DNA from: Sphingomonadaceae bacterium | GTDB taxonomy: Bacteria > Pseudomonadota > Alphaproteobacteria > Sphingomonadales > Sphingomonadaceae | NCBI GenBank assembly: GCA_009923795.1 | Contig: RFSU01000113.1 | Location: 1-7,740 of the forward strand | Reading direction: 5' to 3' | Length of the DNA: 7,740 nucleotides | Shown here: one piece after another, positions 1 to 6,659 of the stretch | Position numbering within the stretch: the first letter of the stretch is position 1 | Layout of the letters: the number at the start of each line of letters is the position of its first letter | The notes under the pieces: model-generated | What the model was told of the DNA's origin: nothing | The model's database searches: none | The model's input: only the letters and a program-made list of their open reading frames with translations | Made by a program: the position numbers and the translations under genes

Positions 1-1294
1 AACCTATGCCAGACCAGAGCAAGGTGACGACAACCGCCTTCACCTGGGTGATGAGCTGAGCTGCCATGTCATAGCTACCGACGACGGCCGGAAAGACAGT
101 ATAGTCGAAAAAGCCCTGACCACCGAGTGCGGGATCAGCGACAACTGCTGTACCAATGGCACCAAAAATCCCACCCACGCAGTGGACGCCAAATACGTCG
201 AGCGTATCGTCATATTTCAGCTTGTTCTTCACAACAGCGACGAACAGGTAGCAAATGGGCGAGACCAGCAGGCCGAGAACAATCGCCGTCATCGGTGCGG
301 CAAAGCCCGATGCCGGTGTAATCGCGACAAGCCCGGCCACAGCCCCTGTGACAGCGCCCAGAAGCGACGGACGGCCATGATGGATCTGTTCCACAATTGC
401 CCAGCTGACAGCAGCAGCGGCTGTTGCAACAAAGGTGTTGATGAAGGCGAGTGCGGCCAAGCCATTGGCTTCCAAATTGGAGCCAGCGTTAAAGCCGAAC
501 CAACCCACCCAGAGCAGCGACGCGCCGATCATGGTCATGGTCAGCGAGTGCGGCGGCGTGGCTTCCCGGCCATAGCCCAAACGCTTGCCAATCATGAGAC
601 AGCCGACGAGCCCTGCGATCCCCGCATTAATGTGCACCACGGTGCCACCGGCAAAGTCGAGCGCGCCCATGCCCCAGAGCAGACCAACATCCGTCGGTGC
701 ATCGGCAAGGAAGTCTGGGCCAGCCCAATACCAAACCATGTGCGCAATCGGGAAATAGACGATCGTCAACCAGGCCACGACAAAGAGCATCAGCGGCGCA
801 AATTTAATGCGTTCCGCAAAAGCCCCGACAATGAGCGCGGGCGTAATGCAAGCAAATGTCATCTGGAACACAATAAAGGCGTATTCCGGAATATAGACAT
901 TGTTGGAGAAAGTGGCCGCCAGCGTTGTGGCATCTACGCCCTGCAGGAACAGCTTGGACGTGCCGCCGATGATGGGCGTGCCGCTGGTAAAGGCAAGGCT
1001 ATAGCCCCAGCCGACCCAAACGAGCGCTGCAATCGACACAATCATGAACACCTGCATGAGCAAGCTCAGCATATTCTTCGTGCGGACAAGCCCGCCATAA
1101 AAGAGCGCGAGCGCCGGGATCGACATGAGCAGCACCAGCGCGGATGAAATGAGCATCCAGCTGGTGTCGCCCTTATCGACCATGCCGGCCATTTGTTCGA
1201 CGGTCGGAGCCTTAATTGGCCCGTCCTGCGCCAAAGCAGGGGTGGTTGCGATCATCGTCGCCGCCCCTGCAATCCATTTTGTGAATTTGGTCAT
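1..1294 (-). CDS. amtB: Ammonium transporter AmtB (3' end cut by window)
   Basis: Inner-membrane ammonium channel of the Amt/Mep/Rh family, importing NH3/NH4+ under nitrogen limitation. The open frame runs from the ATG at 1292-1294 for 431 codons to the window edge without a stop. From comparison with E. coli AmtB (remembered), roughly the last helix and cytoplasmic tail, some tens of residues, are missing. Residues 1-22 form a cleavable signal peptide ending in ALA. The family signature starting DFAGG lies at 213-217. The twin pore histidines are His221 (VVHI) and His371 (VFGVH), the conserved Asp is 213, and the pore-gate phenylalanines are Phe147 and Phe268 (WFGFNAG). The loop before Asp213 is about 13 residues longer than in E. 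coli. The start is supported by AGGGGA five bases upstream. glnK ends 17 bases before it, the usual glnK-amtB pairing, and the two probably share the sigma54 promoter upstream of glnK. Family assignment is very secure. Confidence 0.97.
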   Translation of the reverse strand, partial: MTKFTKWIAGAATMIATTPALAQDGPIKAPTVEQMAGMVDKGDTSWMLISSALVLLMSIPALALFYGGLVRTKNMLSLLMQVFMIVSIAALVWVGWGYSLAFTSGTPIIGGTSKLFLQGVDATTLAATFSNNVYIPEYAFIVFQMTFACITPALIVGAFAERIKFAPLMLFVVAWLTIVYFPIAHMVWYWAGPDFLADAPTDVGLLWGMGALDFAGGTVVHINAGIAGLVGCLMIGKRLGYGREATPPHSLTMTMIGASLLWVGWFGFNAGSNLEANGLAALAFINTFVATAAAAVSWAIVEQIHHGRPSLLGAVTGAVAGLVAITPASGFAAPMTAIVLGLLVSPICYLFVAVVKNKLKYDDTLDVFGVHCVGGIFGAIGTAVVADPALGGQGFFDYTVFPAVVGSYDMAAQLITQVKAVVVTLLWSGIG

Positions 1295-1311
1295 ATGTCC
1301 CCTGCTTATCT

Positions 1312-1650
1312 TTAGAGTGCGACCGCGCCCGTTTCCCCGGTGCGGATGCGAACCGCCGCCCCAAGGTCGAGCATGAAGATTTTACCGTCTCCAATGGATC
1401 CGGTATTGGCGGCTTGCTGAATGGCCTCGAGCGCGCGATCCGCGACGGCATCGTCGCAGGCGACCTCCACCTTCACCTTGGGCACCATGTTGGTTGAATA
1501 TTCGGCCCCGCGATAAATCTCGGTTTGGCCTTTTTGGCGGCCGAAGCCTTTGACTTCGGTAACAGTCATGCCGGACACGCCAAGCGCAGTGAGCGCCTCG
1601 CGAACATCGTCCAGCTTGAATGGTTTGATTATGGCGATGATCAGTTTCAT
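1312..1650 (-). CDS. glnK: Nitrogen regulatory protein P-II (GlnK)
   Basis: Small trimeric PII signal protein of 112 residues, the standard family length. It senses ATP/ADP, 2-oxoglutarate and glutamine (through GlnD uridylylation), and binds and closes AmtB when nitrogen is sufficient. The T-loop carries the YRGAEY signature at 46-51, with Tyr51 as the uridylylation site. Gln39 and Lys58, which contact 2-oxoglutarate and nucleotide in this family, are present. The second PII signature, TGSIGDGKIF, is intact. The start is the ATG at 1648-1650 (MKLIIAIIKP, the typical PII N-terminus), with a strong AAGGGGG ribosome site 4 bases upstream. An in-frame upstream start at 1683 would lie inside or before the sigma54-dependent transcript start and is rejected. 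I name it glnK rather than glnB because amtB follows directly and a sigma54 promoter precedes it; glnB would normally sit with glnA. Confidence 0.96.
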   Translation of the reverse strand: MKLIIAIIKPFKLDDVREALTALGVSGMTVTEVKGFGRQKGQTEIYRGAEYSTNMVPKVKVEVACDDAVADRALEAIQQAANTGSIGDGKIFMLDLGAAVRIRTGETGAVAL

Positions 1651-1682
1651 TAGACCCCCTTGGATTTGGTCAGAGAATACCA

Positions 1683-1698
1683 AGCAAGGGGCGTGCCA
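1683..1698 (-). promoter_or_regulatory. Sigma54 (RpoN) -24/-12 promoter of glnK-amtB
   Basis: Read on the minus strand this is TGGCACGCCCCTTGCT, which matches the sigma54 consensus TGGCACG-N4-TTGCW at every fixed position. The GG and GC elements are correctly spaced. The -12 C at 1684 predicts transcription starting near 1672, giving a leader of about 22 nt that contains the glnK ribosome site. Sigma54 promoters need an activator; for glnK-amtB this is classically NtrC. An NtrC-length dyad with only its outer TGC/GCA conserved lies at 1775-1791, about 100-120 bases upstream of the predicted start, and is only a weak candidate. Confidence 0.9.
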
Positions 1699-1802
1699 AT
1701 TTCATAAATAGACGAAGATCCGGGCGATACAGGATAGGGCCGCGCGCATATTCAGCACAGGTCGCAGGGCTATCTGCTCGATTCACAAGCAGCTTTTCCG
1801 CG

Positions 1803-1821
1803 CTGCCTAAAATTTAGGCAG
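1803..1821 (-). repeat. Perfect palindrome over the NUDIX stop codon
   Basis: On the minus strand the RNA would form CUGCCUAA, a three-base loop AUU, and UUAGGCAG: an 8-bp perfect hairpin that includes the TAA stop (1814-1816) of the NUDIX gene. The bases that follow (CGCGGAAAAG) hold no U-run, so it is not a canonical intrinsic terminator. Its place at the end of the lemA-NUDIX cassette, before the separately promoted glnK, fits a 3'-end-stabilising or weak terminating hairpin. The inverted repeat is certain; its function is inferred. Confidence 0.5.
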
Positions 1822-2365
1822 GCGAATCCGAGGCCATGGAGGAGCCAAGCAGCAGGGGCCCCAAAAGCGCGACCAGCTTTACATCCATGGTGCAGCCTTC
1901 GGCGCGTTTGCGGGCCATAAACTCTGCGACGTCGCCCAAGGGCACGCGGTGTACGGTGATATTCTCATCCTCCACCCCGCCGCCATCGCCCACCTTGGCC
2001 AGCCCAGTTGCCCGGACGAAATAGAAACTCTCACTGACCATGCCCGGGGAGGAGTAAAACTCCCCAATCATTGTCACCTTGGCCGGGCGATAGCCGGTTT
2101 CTTCCTCCAGCTCGCGCGCGGCCGCCGCCTCCACCGCCTCGCCTGCATTTTCGTCGCCGACAAGTCCGGCTGGCAGTTCAAGGCAGGGCGCGCCCAATGG
2201 CTCGCGATATTGCTCCACAAGCAGAACATGCCCGTCCTCAACCGCAAGGATCACCGCGGCCTTAATGCCGCGCGCACGCGACACATATTCCCATTTGCCG
2301 CGGGTCTTGGCGGTGATGAATTTGCCCTGCCAGACAATTTTTTCGGCGTCCGCGTCTGGCGTCAC
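1814..2365 (-). CDS. NUDIX hydrolase, ADP-ribose pyrophosphatase-like
   Basis: Cytoplasmic NUDIX hydrolase of 183 residues. The NUDIX box is complete at 70-92: Gly70, five residues, Glu76, seven residues, then REL-EEE-T-G-Y at 84-92, supplying the Mg2+-binding glutamates. A proline in SSPG at 107, 15 residues after the box, is the hallmark of ADP-ribose pyrophosphatases, so the likely reaction is ADP-ribose to AMP plus ribose 5-phosphate. The upstream segment VLLVEQYREP and the ELPAG before the box are also typical of that subfamily. Substrate is inferred from these residues and untested. The start is GTG at 2363-2365, overlapping the TGA of the upstream TPM gene as GTGA. No clear ribosome site precedes it, so translation is probably coupled. 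It is the last gene of the lemA cassette; no obvious biochemical link to LemA or TPM proteins is visible. Confidence 0.92.
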   Translation of the reverse strand: MTPDADAEKIVWQGKFITAKTRGKWEYVSRARGIKAAVILAVEDGHVLLVEQYREPLGAPCLELPAGLVGDENAGEAVEAAAARELEEETGYRPAKVTMIGEFYSSPGMVSESFYFVRATGLAKVGDGGGVEDENITVHRVPLGDVAEFMARKRAEGCTMDVKLVALLGPLLLGSSMASDSPA

Positions 2366-3045
2366 AATGTGATCAGCCGGTCGGGCAATTCATTTTTGTC
2401 ATCTGCCGCGCGCGGGAAATGGGCGGCCAATATGTCCCCCATATCGGCAACCGCTGCCGCCATGCCCTCGGCAATGCGCCCCTCGCGCACATGCACGATC
2501 ATATCGGCCATCGCATCGCCCCAGGCCGCTTGCGCAACTTTGGCGTGGATCGATTCATCCGCCACAATTTCTGCGCGATGTTCAGCCAAAGAGACATAGA
2601 GCAAAACGCCCGTCCGCCCCGTGGTGCGGCGTTCTGCACCCACGCGGAAATAGTTAATGGCGCGGCGCCGCACCCGCCCGGCAAGGATGGACCGGGGGGT
2701 GAGCCAAAGGCGCAAGGGCCGCCACAAGAGCAACAGCCACATGGCTGCAAATTTGAGCGACGCGATAGTCAGTGCCAGTTCAAGCACGGTGCGCGGCGTC
2801 CATTCAAAAGCCCAGCGGCCGAGCAGACGATCGACAAGGCCCATATAAAAATCGGGCAGCAAAACCAACGCGATCAACGCCAACAAGGCCACGCCCGCCG
2901 ACCACCACAGAGCAACATCGGCATAATCATCCGACCGATGCGTGATGATCGTGACAATCTCTCCCGACGTCCGGTCCTCCGCCGCGCGGACGGCCGCATC
3001 CACGTGCGCCTGATCCTCCGGCGTTATCTCAAGCCTGTGTGCCAT
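2362..3045 (-). CDS. TPM-domain membrane protein
   Basis: A 227-residue protein related to the TPM (DUF477/YgcG) family. An N-terminal part of the domain (about 1-43, with SGEIVTIITHRSDDY) is followed by two predicted membrane helices at about 44-64 and 87-108. The remainder of the domain follows, with RTGVLLYVSLAEHRAEIVAD at 145-163 as the recognisable TPM strand-turn-strand and an alpha-helical stretch to about 210. The domain is thus split by a membrane hairpin, as in a known subgroup of TPM proteins that often sits next to a secreted TPM protein and LemA. There is no signal peptide. Molecular function is unknown; TPM domains have been linked to acid phosphatase activity in plant thylakoids and to membrane protein maintenance. 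The start is the ATG at 3043-3045, sharing one base with the preceding TGA (TGATG), with GGGGAG about eight bases upstream. A longer in-frame start at 3144 would overlap the preceding gene and adds only an Arg/Trp-rich shadow peptide. Confidence 0.88.
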   Translation of the reverse strand: MAHRLEITPEDQAHVDAAVRAAEDRTSGEIVTIITHRSDDYADVALWWSAGVALLALIALVLLPDFYMGLVDRLLGRWAFEWTPRTVLELALTIASLKFAAMWLLLLWRPLRLWLTPRSILAGRVRRRAINYFRVGAERRTTGRTGVLLYVSLAEHRAEIVADESIHAKVAQAAWGDAMADMIVHVREGRIAEGMAAAVADMGDILAAHFPRAADDKNELPDRLITL

Positions 3046-3815
3046 CACCAACTCCCCGAGGCGCCACCGCCCCCAAAACTGCCGCCGCCACCCGAAAAAC
3101 CGCCAAAGCCGCCTCCGAACCCGCCGCCACGAGAGCCACCCCAATCACCCGGGCCCCAGATCATGACCGGCGCAATACCGCGATGCCGCCGTCCACGCCG
3201 CCCGCCGAAAATGCCGGGCAAGACGAAAAAGATGAGCACGACTGCCCAGAAAATCAGCGCAATGGGGATGCCACCCTTATGCTCTGACGGGGCGTCTGCT
3301 GCCTTGACGCGCGCGGCCGCTTCTTCTGGGGGAAGTTGCAATTGCTCCATCACCGCATCCGCCCCGGCCGTGATGCCGCCGGGATAATCCCCGGCCTTAA
3401 ATTGCGGCAAAATCTGCGTATTGATGATCACGCTCGATAAGGCATCGGTCAAATAAGGCTCCAGCCCATAGCCAACCTCGATGCGCACCTTGCGATCTTT
3501 GGGCGCAACGATCAGCAGCGCCCCATCATCCTTATCCTTAGATCCGATGCCCCAGGCCCTGCCCAGTCGATAGCCATAATCCTCAATGGGATAGCCCTGA
3601 AGATCGGGAATCGTCGCCACGACAAACTGACGGCCTGTGGCTTTTTCAAACGCGGCCAATTTCTGATCGAGCGCGCTTTCCTCCGCCGGCGGCAACAGAT
3701 TTGCCGCATCCACCACGCGTGTATTATTGGGCTTAGGGAACGTCTGGGCAAAGCCGGGCTGCCCAACCGAGACCAGCAGGAGAAGGCTGACCAGTCCGCG
3801 CGCGACCCAGCTCAT
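3045..3815 (-). CDS. Secreted, membrane-anchored TPM-domain protein (YgcG family)
   Basis: A 256-residue YgcG-type protein. A signal peptide spans 1-23 (cleavage after GFA), then a TPM domain from about 30 to 160 opens with NNTRVVDAANLL. The core motif runs DDGALLIVAP then VRIEVGYGLEPYLTD at 97-124. An Ala/Glu-rich linker leads to one membrane helix at about 182-204, a short basic stretch (GGRRGRRHR) and a glycine-rich tail (226-256) of GGGFGGGFGG-like repeats ending in GASGSW. The layout predicts a periplasmic domain with the glycine-rich tail on the cytoplasmic side. The exact function of the family is not established. The start is the ATG at 3813-3815, 14 bases after the lemA stop. Its ribosome site is weak, suggesting coupling to lemA. 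LemA and TPM proteins co-occur in many bacteria, which supports a joint envelope role. Confidence 0.93.
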   Translation of the reverse strand: MSWVARGLVSLLLLVSVGQPGFAQTFPKPNNTRVVDAANLLPPAEESALDQKLAAFEKATGRQFVVATIPDLQGYPIEDYGYRLGRAWGIGSKDKDDGALLIVAPKDRKVRIEVGYGLEPYLTDALSSVIINTQILPQFKAGDYPGGITAGADAVMEQLQLPPEEAAARVKAADAPSEHKGGIPIALIFWAVVLIFFVLPGIFGGRRGRRHRGIAPVMIWGPGDWGGSRGGGFGGGFGGFSGGGGSFGGGGASGSW

Positions 3816-3829
3816 GAACGTGCCGTGGG

Positions 3830-4423
3830 TCAGAACTTCACCTGCGGCGCGCGATCCGCATTGGGAGCTGTTGCCTGATAGGGGGTCATTGGCTTTGCCC
3901 CGTAAAACAGCTTGGCCCCAACCGCATCCGGGAAGGTGCGGATTGTGGTGTTATAGCTTTGCACCGCTTCATTATAATCCTTGATGGAAATATTGATGCG
4001 GTTCTCCGTTCCCTCCAACTGCGATTGCAGGGCGAGGAAATTGGTGTTTGATTTGAGATCCGGATAGGCTTCTTTCGTGGCGAGCAGGCGGCCAAGCCCC
4101 TGGCTCAGCGCGCCTTGCGCTTGCTGAAAGCGCTGCATCTTGGCCGGGTCGGTCAAATCATTGGCGCTCAGCTGCACAGAAGTGGCACGAGCGCGGGCAT
4201 TGGTCACCTCGACAAGTACGGATTGCTCCTGCTTGGCATAGCCCTTCACCGTTTCGACAAGATTGGGGATGAGATCGGCCCGGCGCTGATAATCCGCCTG
4301 CACATTGGCCCATTTGGCCTTCGCATTTTCTTCCTCGGTCGGCACGCTGTTAAGGCCGCAGCCCGACACAGCCAGCACGGCTGGAACAAGGGCAAGGTGC
4401 AATTTTGAAAAGGCGCTCGTCAT
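3830..4423 (-). CDS. lemA: LemA family lipoprotein
   Basis: A 197-residue LemA-family protein, close to the usual length. The N-terminus is a lipoprotein signal with lipobox VSGC, giving Cys22 as the lipidated residue; many LemA homologues have a plain membrane anchor instead. The rest is the alpha-helical LemA domain with its conserved blocks: QRRADLIPNLVETVKGYA at 46-63, EAYPDLKSNTNFLALQSQLE at 118-137 and YNEAVQSYNTTIRTFP at 150-165, ending in a short AKPMTPYQA tail. It is probably anchored in the envelope facing the periplasm. Family function is unresolved. The ATG at 4421-4423 is chosen because a purine-rich GGGAGAGAGAG site sits just upstream and the signal peptide starts there. An in-frame upstream start at 4483 would add 20 residues ahead of the signal peptide. 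It is first gene of the lemA-TPM-TPM-NUDIX cassette. It is unrelated to the Pseudomonas sensor kinase also called LemA (GacS). Confidence 0.95.
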   Translation of the reverse strand: MTSAFSKLHLALVPAVLAVSGCGLNSVPTEEENAKAKWANVQADYQRRADLIPNLVETVKGYAKQEQSVLVEVTNARARATSVQLSANDLTDPAKMQRFQQAQGALSQGLGRLLATKEAYPDLKSNTNFLALQSQLEGTENRINISIKDYNEAVQSYNTTIRTFPDAVGAKLFYGAKPMTPYQATAPNADRAPQVKF

Positions 4424-4454
4424 TATCTCTCTCTCCCGCTTGGGTGACCCGTCA

Positions 4455-4483
4455 AAGATAGGGGGGGCAAGCGACGCACGCAA
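4455..4483 (-). promoter_or_regulatory. Candidate sigma70-type promoter for lemA cassette
   Basis: On the minus strand a -35-like TTGCGT (4478-4483) and a -10-like TATCTT (4455-4460) are separated by exactly 17 bases. Transcription would start near 4448, leaving about 25 nt of leader that contains the GA-rich lemA ribosome site. The spacer ends in seven consecutive C (4461-4467) abutting the -10 box. The match was found by eye in the 74-base metC-lemA gap and is only moderate. It would make the lemA cassette independent of metC. Confidence 0.4.
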
Positions 4484-4497
4484 TATGACCTGAGGGT

Positions 4498-5715
4498 TTA
4501 TTGCCCGTCGCGCACCCGACGAAACCGGGCCAACCCTTCGGCCAGATCGGCAATCAAATCATCGACATGTTCCAAACCGATACTCAGGCGGATAACCGGG
4601 CCTTCTGCCGCCCAGCGCGTTGCGGATCGATAATTTTGGGGATCAACGGGCAGAACAAGGCTTTCATAGCCGCCCCAGCTATAGCCGATGCCGAACAGGC
4701 CCAGCCCATCGATCAACGCGGCCCGCGCCGCCTCATCCCCACCGTTCAAGACAAAGCCAAAGAGCCCGCTGGCCCCGGCAAAATCACGCCGCCAAATTGC
4801 ATGGCCGGGGTCCGTGGGAAGCGCTGGGTGCAAAACGCGCGCCACCTCTGGCTGGACGGCCAACCAGTGCGCAATGTGAAGGGCGCTGTCCTGATGCTGG
4901 CCCAGCCGCAAGGCGAGCGTGCGCAGGCCCCGCAATACCAAATAGCTGTCATCCGCGCCGACAAAATGGCCGAGCATCTGTGCTGTAAGCCGCAAGGCAG
5001 GCCAGCTTGCGGCATTGGCCGTCACAGCGCCCATCATCACATCGCTATGCCCGCCCAAATATTTGGTGGCCGCTGTCACGACGAGATCAACGCCCTTTTC
5101 AATGCCCGTGAAGAACAAGGCCGTTGCCCAAGTATTGTCCATCACTGTCTTCAGGCCATGGGCCTGTGCAACGGCGACAAGGGCGGGCACATCCTGCACC
5201 TCAAAAGTGAGACTCCCCGGCGATTCGAGGAAAATGGCCCGCGTATTGGGCCGGATCAAGGGCGCAATATCCGCGCCCAACAGCGGATCATAATAGCTGG
5301 TTTCAACGCCCCAGTTTTTCAAAAACCCCTCGCAGAAATTGCGTGTAGGATCATAAGCGGAATCGACCATCAACAGATGGTCGCCCGGCTTGAGGATGGA
5401 CAGCAAAGCCCCGGTGACAGCCGCCACGCCGGAGGGATAGAGCATCGTGCCCTCTGCCCCCGGCTCCATCTGGGTAATCGCCTCTGCCAGCGCCCATTGG
5501 GTCGGCGTGCCCCGCCTGCCATAGAATAAATCGCCATCGCGGTTGGTATGCGTTCCCTGCCGCAAATGCGCCACATCCTCATAGAGAATGGTCGAGGCGC
5601 GCCAGACCGGCGGATTAACGATGCCACCCCGGCCTTTGGCAAGGCTCGTCCATTCGGCCCGGCGGCCAGCATGGGTGAGGCGGGTTTCAGCTTTGGTCTT
5701 GCGCGTGTCTGACAT
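4498..5715 (-). CDS. metC: Cystathionine beta-lyase (PLP-dependent)
   Basis: A 405-residue cytoplasmic Cys/Met-metabolism PLP enzyme of normal length. Cystathionine beta-lyase splits L-cystathionine into homocysteine, pyruvate and ammonia in methionine synthesis. The PLP lysine is Lys218 in TAATKYLGGHSD, matching the family signature, and the cofactor-binding Asp193 lies in MDNTW. Tyr65 and Arg67 in YGRRGTP, plus Tyr121, correspond to Tyr56, Arg58 and Tyr111 of E. coli MetC. The C-terminal GIGYSWGGYESL (about 340-352) and RLSIGLE point to cystathionine beta-lyase rather than gamma-synthase or gamma-lyase. Enzymes of this family can overlap in activity, so cysteine desulfhydrase side activity is possible. 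The start is the ATG at 5713-5715 with a modest AGAAG six bases upstream. It lies 68 bases after sseA on the same strand, possibly on one transcript; no convincing terminator is visible in that gap. Confidence 0.94.
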   Translation of the reverse strand: MSDTRKTKAETRLTHAGRRAEWTSLAKGRGGIVNPPVWRASTILYEDVAHLRQGTHTNRDGDLFYGRRGTPTQWALAEAITQMEPGAEGTMLYPSGVAAVTGALLSILKPGDHLLMVDSAYDPTRNFCEGFLKNWGVETSYYDPLLGADIAPLIRPNTRAIFLESPGSLTFEVQDVPALVAVAQAHGLKTVMDNTWATALFFTGIEKGVDLVVTAATKYLGGHSDVMMGAVTANAASWPALRLTAQMLGHFVGADDSYLVLRGLRTLALRLGQHQDSALHIAHWLAVQPEVARVLHPALPTDPGHAIWRRDFAGASGLFGFVLNGGDEAARAALIDGLGLFGIGYSWGGYESLVLPVDPQNYRSATRWAAEGPVIRLSIGLEHVDDLIADLAEGLARFRRVRDGQ

Positions 5716-5783
5716 AAGGCACTTCTAGCGCGCCGCACCGACGCTGTCGAACCTCTGGATCACCCTAGGGCCGGAGCATAAGT

Positions 5784-6629
5784 TTACGCCGCGCCCATCG
5801 CCTTGGGTGTGTCCGGATCGCTGCCCCAATCTGACCAGCTGCCGTCATACAGCGCGACGTCTTCCTTGCCGAGCAGATGCGCCCCAAAAACGAGGGTTGC
5901 CGCCGTCAGGCCAGAGCCGCAGGTCGCAACCAAGGGGCGGCTGAGATCAATGCCGGCCGCGTCAAAAGCGGCGCGCAAGGCATCGCCCTGTCTCCAGCTG
6001 CCATCTGGATTGAACATCTGCCCATAAGGAAGATTAAGACTGCCGGGGATATGGCCTTTGGCAACATTGGGGCGCGGATCGCCCTCGTCGCCCGTGAAGC
6101 GCGCAGCCCCGCGGGCATCCATCAATTGTTCGGCCCCGTTTTCAAGGTTCGCCAAAATCTGGGCCTTGGTGCGCACGACCTTTTCATTCTTCCAAACGGT
6201 GAAATGGCGATGGCGAATGGCAGGCTTTCCGCTTTCCAGCGGGCGACCTTCGGCTTTCCATTTGGCCAACCCGCCATCCAAAATGGCAACGCCATGCGCG
6301 CCAAAAACTTGGGACAGCATCCACCAAGCGCGGGCCGCGCTTTTATAGGGACTGTCATCATAAAGGACGATCCGGCTGCCATCCCCCAGCCCAAGCGATT
6401 GCATACGGCTGGCGAATTTTTCCGCACTTGGCAGCATCATCGGCAGGCTGGAATGGGTGTCCACAATTTCGGACAAGTCCATGAAGACGGCGCTGGGGAT
6501 ATGGGCGGCTTCATACTCCGCCTTAGGATCCCGATTATCGGCGGGCAGAAACAAGCTTGCATCCACAACGCGCAGATCGGATGCGCCGAGTTCGTCTTGA
6601 AGCCATTGGGTGCTGACGAGCGAGTCCAT
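5784..6629 (-). CDS. sseA: 3-mercaptopyruvate sulfurtransferase
   Basis: A 281-residue two-domain rhodanese-type enzyme, the standard length. It moves sulfur from 3-mercaptopyruvate to thiol or cyanide acceptors, releasing pyruvate. The inactive N-terminal rhodanese domain covers about 1-135, with LYDDSPYKSAARAWWML in place of a catalytic Cys loop. The catalytic domain covers about 150-275, with Cys237 in CGSGLTA. The CGSG-[VL]-T loop marks mercaptopyruvate sulfurtransferases; thiosulfate sulfurtransferases usually carry CRKGVT. GHIPGSLNLPYGQM at 192-205 and the closing YDGSWSDWGS (261-270) are also diagnostic. The start is the ATG at 6627-6629, with GAGGAG about eight bases upstream. A TTG five codons earlier is in frame but falls on that ribosome site. 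It lies 30 bases downstream of the photolyase gene, probably on the same transcript. Confidence 0.95.
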   Translation of the reverse strand: MDSLVSTQWLQDELGASDLRVVDASLFLPADNRDPKAEYEAAHIPSAVFMDLSEIVDTHSSLPMMLPSAEKFASRMQSLGLGDGSRIVLYDDSPYKSAARAWWMLSQVFGAHGVAILDGGLAKWKAEGRPLESGKPAIRHRHFTVWKNEKVVRTKAQILANLENGAEQLMDARGAARFTGDEGDPRPNVAKGHIPGSLNLPYGQMFNPDGSWRQGDALRAAFDAAGIDLSRPLVATCGSGLTAATLVFGAHLLGKEDVALYDGSWSDWGSDPDTPKAMGAA

Positions 6630-6659
6630 GTCGAATCTCCTCAAATAAGAACGCCTAGG

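Noticed and set aside
182..1147. A 321-codon plus-strand open frame opposite amtB
   Set aside because: It mirrors a clear Amt gene. Its peptide is rich in Arg, His, Gln and Cys with no domain or hydrophobic core, as expected for the antisense of a GC-rich gene.
2419..3387. A 322-codon plus-strand open frame opposite the two TPM genes, with a proline-rich stretch
   Set aside because: The proline run is simply the complement of the glycine-rich tail of the TPM protein; there is no ribosome site or recognisable domain.
4424..4438. GA dinucleotide run upstream of lemA as a microsatellite
   Set aside because: It holds only about five GA units and overlaps the expected purine-rich ribosome site, so it is explained by that role.
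4501..5529. A 342-codon plus-strand open frame opposite metC
   Set aside because: It lies wholly inside a well-supported PLP-enzyme gene, and its composition is that of an antisense shadow.
5716..5783. Possible promoter for metC (TTCGAC, 17 bases, CTAGAA on the minus strand)
   Set aside because: The -10 match is poor and would start transcription almost at the ATG. It is too weak to list in a 68-base gap that may simply be intra-operonic.
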